From Conchocele bisecta (lineage: Eukaryota > Mollusca > Bivalvia > Lucinida > Thyasiridae), in NCBI GenBank assembly GCA_029237695.1, contig CM055271.1:79433488-79497487 (forward strand): DNA of 64,000 nucleotides, given 5' to 3'. The notes under the pieces were generated by a model. It was not told the DNA's origin. It searched no databases and saw only the letters and a program-made list of their open reading frames with translations. Shown here piece by piece: positions 58,093-64,000 of this stretch (positions are counted from its first letter, which is position 1; every line of letters starts with the position of its first letter). The translations under genes were made by a program, and so were the position numbers.

Positions 58093-61000
58093 ATGAGTAT
58101 ATACTGGACCAGGTAGGTTCTTACCGATTGGGTGAACAAATTCAAAGAATTTGGAACCGGCAGAAGGTGGATTCATCCCGACAGAGGGCGATTTTTTAAC
58201 TACTGGAAAAACCAAGGCCCTGATCAATAAAACTATATCGAGGGTCACAAACGGGATTCACAGGAGTATATCAGATGTTAGAGTAGAAGTGCTGACGGCG
58301 ACTGCACAAATTGAGGGAGTCCGAACGGATATTGAGAAAGATCAGGCGGCTTATAAGGTGTTGCGCTCAGAGGACTCTCTCATCAGAGAAACGGAACTAA
58401 ACGAACTAGGTGAAAAAATAACCAAATTTCGAAAAGAGGCCCGGTTGGGAATTGATAAAGTCCGAGAAGACCACCAGGCGGACCTTACGGAGGCCTATGA
58501 TGCGTTGCTCTTAAAAGACACTCTCATCAGTGAAGCGACACTTACCGAACTAGACGGGAAAATAACAAAATTTCGAAAAGAGACCAGGTCGGATATTGAT
58601 AAAGTCCGAGAAGACCGCCAGGCGGCCCTTACTGAAGGTTATGATACGTTGCGCTTAGAGGACTCTCTCATCAGAGAAGCGGCACTTACCGAACTAGATA
58701 AAAAAACAAAAAAAATACCAAATTTCGAAAAAGGGAGGCCACGTCGGGTATTGAGAAAGCCCGAGAAGACCACCAGGCGGACCTTACGGAGGCTTATGAG
58801 GTGTTGCGCTCAGAGGACTCTCTCGTCAGAGAAGCGGCGGTTGCCGAACTAGATAAAAAAATAACCAAATTTCGAAAAGAGACCCGGTCGGGTATTGATA
58901 AAGTCCGAGAAGACCACCAGTCGAACCTTGCGGAGGCCCTTGCGGAGGCTTATGATGCGTTGCGCTTAGAGGACTCTCTCAACAGAGAAGCTACACTTAC
59001 TGAACTAGACGGGAAAATAGCCGAATTTATGAAAAAGACCCGGTCGGGGGTTGAGGGGGTCTGAGAAGACCACAAGGAGGACATTGCGGAGGCTTATGGG
59101 GCGTTGCGCTCAGAGGACTCTCTCAACAGAGAAGCGGCACTTACTGAACTAGACAAAAAAATAACCGAATTTCAAAAAGAGACCCGGTTAGATCTTGATG
59201 GAGTCCGAACGGGTATTGATAAAGTCCGAGAAGACCACCAGGCGGATATTACGGAGGCTTATAGGTTGTTGCTCTTAGAGGACTCTATCAACAGAAAAGC
59301 GGCGGTTGGTGAACTAGACGGAAAAATAACCGAATTTCGAAAAGAGGCCCGGTCGGGTGTTGAGAAAGCCCGAGAAGACCACCAGGCAGCCCTTGCGAAG
59401 GCTTATGAGGTGTTGCGCTCAGAGGACTCTCTCATCAGAGAAGCGGCGGTTGCTGAACTAGACGGAAAAATAACCGAATTTCAAAAAGAGGCCCGGTCGG
59501 GAATTGATAAAGTCCGAGAAGACCACCAGGCGGACCTTACGGAGGCCTATGATGCGTTGCTCTTAAAAGACACTCTCATCCGTGAAGCGACACTTACCGA
59601 ACTAGACGGGAAAATAACAAAATTTCGAAAAGAGACCAGGTCGGATATTGATAAAGTCCGAGAAGACCGCCAGGCGGCCCTTACTGAAGGTTATGATACG
59701 TTGCGCTTAGAGGACTCTCTCATCAGAGAAGCGGCACTTACCGAACTAGATAAAAAAATAACCAAATTTCGAAAAAGGAGGCCACGTCGGGTATTGAGAA
59801 AGCCCGAGAAGACCACCAGGCGGACCTTACGGAGGCTTATGAGGTGTTGCGCTCAGAGGACTCTCTCGTCAGAGAAGCGGCGGTTGCCGAACTAGATAAA
59901 AAAATAACCAAATTTCGAAAAGAGACCCGGTCGGGTATTGATAAAGTCCGAGAAGACCACCAGTCGAACCTTGCGGAGGCCCTTGCGGAGGCTTATGATG
60001 CGTTGCGCTTAGAGGACTCTCTCAACAGAGAAGCTACACTTACTGAACTAGACGGGAAAATAGCCGAATTTATGAAAAATGACCCGGTCGTGGGGGTTGA
60101 GGGGGTCTGAGAAGACCACAAGGAGGACATTGCGGAGGCTTATGGGGCGTTGCGCTCAGAGGACTCTCTCAACAGAGAAGCGGCACTTACTGAACTAGAC
60201 AAAAAAATAACCGAATTTCAAAAAGAGACCCGGTTAGATCTTGATGGAGTCCGAACGGGTATTGATAAAGTCCGAGAAGACCACCAGGCGGATATTACGG
60301 AGGCTTATAGGTTGTTGCTCTTAGAGGACTCTATCAACAGAAAAGCGGCGGTTGGTGAACTAGACGGAAAAATAACCGAATTTCGAAAAGAGGCCCGGTC
60401 GGGTGTTGAGAAAGCCCGAGAAGACCACCAGGCAGCCCTTGCGAAGGCTTATGAGGTGTTGCGCTCAGAGGACTCTCTCATCAGAGAAGCGGCGGTTGCT
60501 GAACTAGACGGAAAAATAACCGAATTTCAAAAAGAAAAAGAGGCCCGGTCGGGTGTTGATAAAGCCCTAGAAGGCCAACAGGCGACCATTACGGAGGCTT
60601 ATGATGCGTTGCGCTTAGAGGACTCTCTCAGCAGAGAAGCGGCACGTACCGAACTAGACGGAAAGATAACCGAAGTTTCCGATAAACTGAAACATGGTCG
60701 TATAGCCGCGACCAAAGCTCTTGAGGAGGCCTCTTATAATATTCGTACTGAGGCATATAACGCAAACAGTGCGCTTGCCGGAATAGTGCGAACAATGAAA
60801 ACGCTAAAACGTGCCATAACAGTTTGGGCTGAGAAGCGGGGCCCATTGGTTGAGGGGCACTATGAATATTCGTTCAGTGCCAAAGCGAGTAATAAATGTG
60901 GGGGATACACTATGACAGCTGCGGGTGAAGTTATCCAAATGGCGGTCTGCTCGGTTAATGGTAGTGGTAAACCTGTGGGCGCGGTCGCGATAAATCTTGC

Positions 61001-61187
61001 AGTAGATGGGGAAGAACGGGGGGTTGGAGTCACTAAAATCTCTGGAGATAGTTCGACGGTGGTTTCGTTCTCCGGTTATGATCGAATTAGACTGTCCCAA
61101 GGTAGTGTTATTAACTTTGTTACGAAAATCGGTCACCTAGAGAGTTCTTCCACTATTATCTCATTGTTAATTGAACTTATTGTGTAA
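58093..61187 (+). pseudogene. Fibre-like protein: coiled-coil repeats plus C-terminal knob-like domain (broken)
   Basis: It starts at ATG 58093 (MSIYWTR) behind an AATTAATAATTTTG motif and hits TAG at 58111. A frame change near 58130-58180 leads into GGFIPTEGDFLTTGK and long helical repeats of 48 residues (…KVREDHQADLTEAYDALLL, LREAATLTELDGKITKFRK type). After ~17 units the C-terminal ~110 residues form a beta-rich domain (HYEYSFSAKASNKCGGYTMT to IISLLIELIV). This layout resembles fibre or spike proteins. Further lesions: frameshift near 58730, TGA 59062, frameshift near 59785, TGA 60108. A ~1,050-bp block is tandemly duplicated inside the gene. Confidence 0.8.
58439..60536 (+). repeat. Tandem duplication of ~1,050 bp inside the fibre-like gene
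   Basis: 58439-59490 and 59491-60536 align along their length with offset 1,052, then 1,043, then 1,046 bp because of a 9-bp and a 3-bp difference. Both copies carry the same frameshift context (GGAGGCCACGTCGGG) and the same CGA-to-TGA stop (59062 and 60108). Within each copy the 144-bp (48-residue) unit repeats. Confidence 0.92.
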
Positions 61188-61224
61188 ATACTAATATATT
61201 GAACTAAATTTGTAAAATTTAAAT

Positions 61225-61842
61225 ATGAACGAATCAACGCTTCCAATTGTCAATACCACTCCCTCAACACTGTGTACAATTAACGAAAGAAGTTCAGATT
61301 TTAGGTTGAATAATATCGTCGCTATGCAGGATATTTTAGTTAGAGAATATACAAATAGAAAAAGAAACGCTAAAAAATATAGACGCGCGGTGAACATGGC
61401 TGAAGCATCTAGCACGGCTCTAGCGAGTGTTTCTGTGTTGTGTGGGGCGGGGACAGCTGCAACTATATCCACCATTATAACGGTTCCTGTAGCGGGGATT
61501 TTATGTGCGGTGTCGGCCGTTTCTGGGTTGTTGTGTATGGTAATTAGGGCGTCGGGTGGAAAACTCGAGAAAAAATGTAGAAAACATAATAGAATATCTG
61601 TTCTCGCCAGGTCTAAGAAAAATAGCATCGACGTTATGGTGTCCAAAGCGTTGGCCGATAAGAAAATATCAAATTTAGAGTTTGAATCCGTGGTGGAAGA
61701 AATGCGGAGATATGAAAAATTAAAAAATGATATAAGAATCAAGGCGCGCGCCACCATGCCCAAAATTGAGTGTACCGATTGGGATAAATCTAGGGAAAAA
61801 CTTGGAGATAAAGTCGGAAGAAATGTTACAGCAACATTATAA
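61225..61842 (+). CDS. Polinton conserved 205-aa protein, two hydrophobic segments and a helical domain
   Basis: An intact frame from MNESTLPIVNTTPSTL. Residues ~60-110 hold two hydrophobic stretches (ASSTALASVSVLCGAGTAAT and AGILCAVSAVSGLLCMVI). Residues ~115-180 are a charged helical region with KKCRKHNRISVLARSKKNSI, KALADKKISNLEFESVVEEM and RYEKLKNDIRIKA. I recall this last region as a recurring pattern in Polinton-linked genes of cnidarians and molluscs, with no known function. The start follows an AAATTTGTAAAATTTAAATATG leader similar in base composition to the other Polinton starts. Confidence 0.75.
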   Translation: MNESTLPIVNTTPSTLCTINERSSDFRLNNIVAMQDILVREYTNRKRNAKKYRRAVNMAEASSTALASVSVLCGAGTAATISTIITVPVAGILCAVSAVSGLLCMVIRASGGKLEKKCRKHNRISVLARSKKNSIDVMVSKALADKKISNLEFESVVEEMRRYEKLKNDIRIKARATMPKIECTDWDKSREKLGDKVGRNVTATL

Positions 61843-62344
61843 AATAATTTAATTTTTTTTTTTCTTATATTGGTGCAGTAAACAAATTTACATACCTATA
61901 CAACATGTGTTTTTCACTGAGAATTACACCGTAATCGCATAACAAATTCAGTCGAGGATTACACTGTAATCGCCTGTGTAAATTGATACACTCGGCTATA
62001 AATAACTGTCTGTTTACCTCGGCTATCAATTTACGCATGGTTCATAACCCGTGTAATTGAAACATTGTCGTAAATCGATAATTGTACAACACTAGGTAAT
62101 GTTTATCATAACAGCCTACGTGGTCGTGTGGGTTAAAGCGATAATGTATAGCGACGAGGGTCGTGGGTTCGCGCCGCGGTTGGAGCTAAACATTTTTTAT
62201 TTATTTATTTCTATCCCTACAAATGTGGTCGCTATGGTAAACAACTGCATGACAACGGCGTTCCTATCCGACCGCTCGAGGTTGATAACATTGATAAATT
62301 CAGATTGCCAGTTTACATACCTTCGATAAGGAAAATACAATCGG
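61843..62344. other. Polinton right non-coding region
   Basis: GATTACACCGTAATCGCATAA and GGATTACACTGTAATCGCCT repeat at 61924 and 61955. CTCGGCTATAAAT / TCGGCTATCAATTTACGC / CAATCGGCTATAAATTA recur at 61990-62350. The tRNA-like sequence at 62114 lies inside. No protein gene recognised. Confidence 0.5.
62114..62186 (+). tRNA. tRNA-like sequence (degenerate) within the Polinton
   Basis: TGGTCGTGTGGGTTAAAGCG matches a class II-type A box/D-arm, and CGTGGGTTCGCGCCGCG forms a 5-bp T-stem with a 7-base TTC loop (B box). The acceptor ends do not pair, so it is probably a tRNA relic or SINE head, though a pol III promoter may still work. Confidence 0.4.
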
Positions 62345-62733
62345 CTATAAATTAATTAGTAGTTTTTTTTTTTTCAATAATAATTTTTCAATATCTTTAT
62401 AAGCGATATCGTAGAAATGTACATTCGTAAACGAATCGTTGGGTTTTAAATTTTTTGTATAATACACCTTAGTTTCATATCCGATACGCATTATCTGTCT
62501 TAATGTTCGTATTTTGCCTGTTGTATAGTTGACCATAATTGCCGGTATAATATTGTAAATGTAACGTTTTTATCGGAGCGTAATAAATTACGCTGGTATT
62601 TCATGTATTCGATATCGCCTAGTGTTCTCATTTTATAGAATTTATATACAGGATTATAACCCCCGTAAGCTTCGTAAACTTCTTCAACACAGTCATTAAA
62701 AATTTGCAATTCAAATTGTATTGTATTATCCAT
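62345..62733 (-). pseudogene. Hypothetical Polinton protein in two overlapping frames
   Basis: The first frame (62733-62500) reads MDNTIQFELQIFNDCVEEVY, VYKFYKMRTLGDIEYMKYQR and ends near a poly-A/T tract. The second (62536-62345) reads TTGKIRTLRQIMRIGYETKV, SFTNVHFYDIAYKDIEKLL. They overlap by 37 bp in different frames and have similar composition (Tyr, Lys, Ile rich), which suggests one ~125-residue gene with a frameshift near 62530. No domain recognised. Confidence 0.45.
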
Positions 62734-62891
62734 TTTCTCTAATAATATTGGTACTTGTTTTTTCTGTTCAATTTTCCAATTTTATAAAATTAGTTTGATA
62801 ATGTTTTTTACAGTGTTTTAATGCTGTAGAAACACCGTGACTTATTAGATCGATTCTATCTTTCTAACTGACTTTCCGATTTGAATTATTA

Positions 62892-63137
62892 CTAAACGAT
62901 ATACTTGCGAGCACGTAATCCCTTGTTAACCATTCGATGAGTAGCCTGAGTGCCACCACATGGTGGACATAGCAGTGACTCGGCTTTGGTCCCTACCCCA
63001 CAATGTCGACATGGGCGAGGCGAAACGGAACCTCTTCGCATCCATGCACGGTGATGTTTGCAATATTCGTAAATACCGGTGCGAAAACATCTCTCGTGAC
63101 TACCTGTCTTCAACCATGCACACTTCACTAGAACCAT
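62892..63137 (-). CDS. Polinton zinc-ribbon-like small protein
   Basis: An 81-residue frame starting MVLVKCAWLKTGSHERC at ATG 63137, three bases inside the right terminal repeat. Cys/His pairs: C-x-x-HH (YCKHHRAW), CRHCG and CPPCGG. These could hold one or two zinc ions, as in small DNA-binding or ribbon proteins. A longer frame to 63203 exists but lies within the terminal repeat. Small Cys-rich frames of this type occur in other Polintons as far as I recall. Role unknown; regulation or replication is a guess. Confidence 0.6.
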   Translation of the reverse strand: MVLVKCAWLKTGSHERCFRTGIYEYCKHHRAWMRRGSVSPRPCRHCGVGTKAESLLCPPCGGTQATHRMVNKGLRARKYIV

Positions 63138-63139
63138 TA

Positions 63140-63333
63140 TGTTGTATATATATACTGAGTATAACATAGGGATTCTTATCTCTAATAGGGTGTATCTTCT
63201 CATGTCATAAATATATGGTCTCGCGGTAGTAGTATATAAGAGTCATAATGATTACAAGTTTCGTGTGGAAGCCACCACACGTAGTGGGTGGTTTCCATAT
63301 AAACTTGTATCATTATGACTCTTATATACTACT
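63140..63333 (-). repeat. Right terminal inverted repeat of the Polinton
   Basis: Exact reverse complement of 44444-44637, including the 106-bp imperfect palindrome (63228-63333). Followed by CACAG. Confidence 0.95.
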
Positions 63334-63338
63334 CACAG
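63334..63338. repeat. Target-site duplication CACAG (right)
   Basis: Partner of 44439-44443, directly after the terminal ACTACT of the right inverted repeat. Confidence 0.75.
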
Positions 63339-64000
63339 AGATAGATTAGTAATATTACTCATTTCTGAATATTATGAAAATAAACTGTCGAGGCGGACCA
63401 AATATTAGGGACCAAATATTAGGGCAAATAGTAAACGGCAACACCGCTAATATACGCGGTAATATGGTACATTTATACCGTACACAAATCTGGTATGTGT
63501 GTACGATACAAACGTACCAGAATTATACACATGTATAAAAATCGTATAAACGTACGATTTGAATGGTATATCTCAACGATATTGGTTGGTATGTACGGTA
63601 CAAACATACCGTACGTTTATACTATATGCATATCGTATAGAAAACATATCGTATTGGTATAGTATGCGCATAGTATTGGTATAGTACGTATAGTTGACCT
63701 GCAGAAAAGCGCTACTGTACATGTAGGTGACGCATTTAATTAGTATAAATAATTAAAAAATAATTGCCTGGTCCTGTTGCCCGCCCAAAAAAACGGCAGC
63801 AGATTTGCCACTGCTGGTTACAGACTTTCCTCTTCTCTTGAAGAAAGTTGTCTTGCGCTTCCTGTCTGTTCATAATTCCAGGTAAATCCAGGTATATAAA
63901 CGTAAATCCAGATCACAGATTCCAGCTTGTTACAGTGTGACTGCTACTCACTGAATGACACCAGTGACTGCATTTTTCAACTTCTTTCTCTACTGGCCAG
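63334..64000. other. Host flank with AT-rich palindromic repeat and MITE A fragment
   Basis: From about 63410 to 63717 is an inverted copy of the repeat at 36645-36880 (CGTATTGGTATAGTAT, ending AGAAAAGCGCTACTGT). An internal MITE A fragment (GGTGACGCATTTAATTAGTA) follows at 63726-63765. The rest, 63766-64000, shows no recognisable gene. Confidence 0.6.

Larger units (their letters stand above)
44444..63333. mobile_element. Complete Polinton/Maverick element, 18,890 bp, with broken core genes
   Basis: It is bounded by 194-bp perfect inverted repeats beginning AGTAGTATATAAGAG and flanked by CACAG on both sides. It carries the hallmark set: protein-primed DNA polymerase B, retroviral-type integrase, packaging ATPase, candidate major and minor capsid proteins, and several conserved Polinton proteins of unknown role. 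Size and content match the 15-20 kb family. Polintons are known to have virus-like capsid genes and replicate through their own polymerase. Polymerase, ATPase, major capsid, coiled-coil/TM and fibre genes carry stops or frameshifts, so this copy is unlikely to act alone. Confidence 0.96.

Noticed and set aside
44444..63333. Bacterial or free viral contamination
   Set aside because: A target duplication and host repeats flank both ends, so the element is integrated in the same DNA molecule as the animal sequences.

Overview
The window reads as animal nuclear DNA, most likely from a bivalve mollusc. It is AT-rich, intron-containing and packed with minisatellites, MITEs, tRNA-derived SINE-like units and foldback elements. 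It also holds a secreted coiled-coil + C1q-domain gene, a family known to be greatly expanded in bivalves. The clade is an inference from repeat style and gene content; no marker gene is present.

Bases 1-44,443 are host DNA. At the left are a foldback element (193-516), a 39-bp minisatellite with a 500-N gap (1304-2655), two exons of a sulfotransferase-like gene (3826-3985 and 6315-~6440), a 35-bp minisatellite (8236-8985) and several copies of one ~500-bp MITE. A direct segmental duplication follows: a 38-bp minisatellite plus ~5.5 kb at 15.3-21.8 kb, and the same again at 37.3-44.2 kb. Between the two copies lies the C1q locus. Exon 1 is at 26387-26813 and exon 2 at 28957-29405. Exon 2 and its downstream DNA have a second, internally deleted copy at 22.1-26.0 kb.

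Bases 44,444-63,333 are one complete Polinton/Maverick element, a virus-like self-synthesising DNA transposon of 18,890 bp. It has 194-bp perfect terminal inverted repeats and a short CACAG target duplication. It carries a protein-primed DNA polymerase B, a retroviral-type integrase, a packaging ATPase, a candidate double jelly-roll major capsid protein, a candidate minor capsid (penton) protein, a coiled-coil fibre-like protein, and several small membrane or zinc-binding proteins. Rightward genes: polymerase, coiled-coil/TM protein, minor capsid, fibre, 205-aa protein. Leftward genes: integrase through major capsid, the 473-aa protein, and the two right-end genes. No adenovirus-type protease gene was recognised.

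The polymerase, ATPase, major capsid, coiled-coil/TM and fibre genes are all broken by stops or frameshifts. The integrase, minor capsid, 473-aa, 205-aa, 143-aa and 77-aa genes are open. The element is therefore a non-autonomous or dying copy, although its ends are still identical. The most unusual points are the 106-bp imperfect palindrome inside each terminal repeat, an AATTAATTTTAAGAAA motif abutting several start codons, and a fibre gene whose inactivating lesions were copied by a later ~1.05-kb tandem duplication.

Bases 63,334-64,000 return to host repeats.
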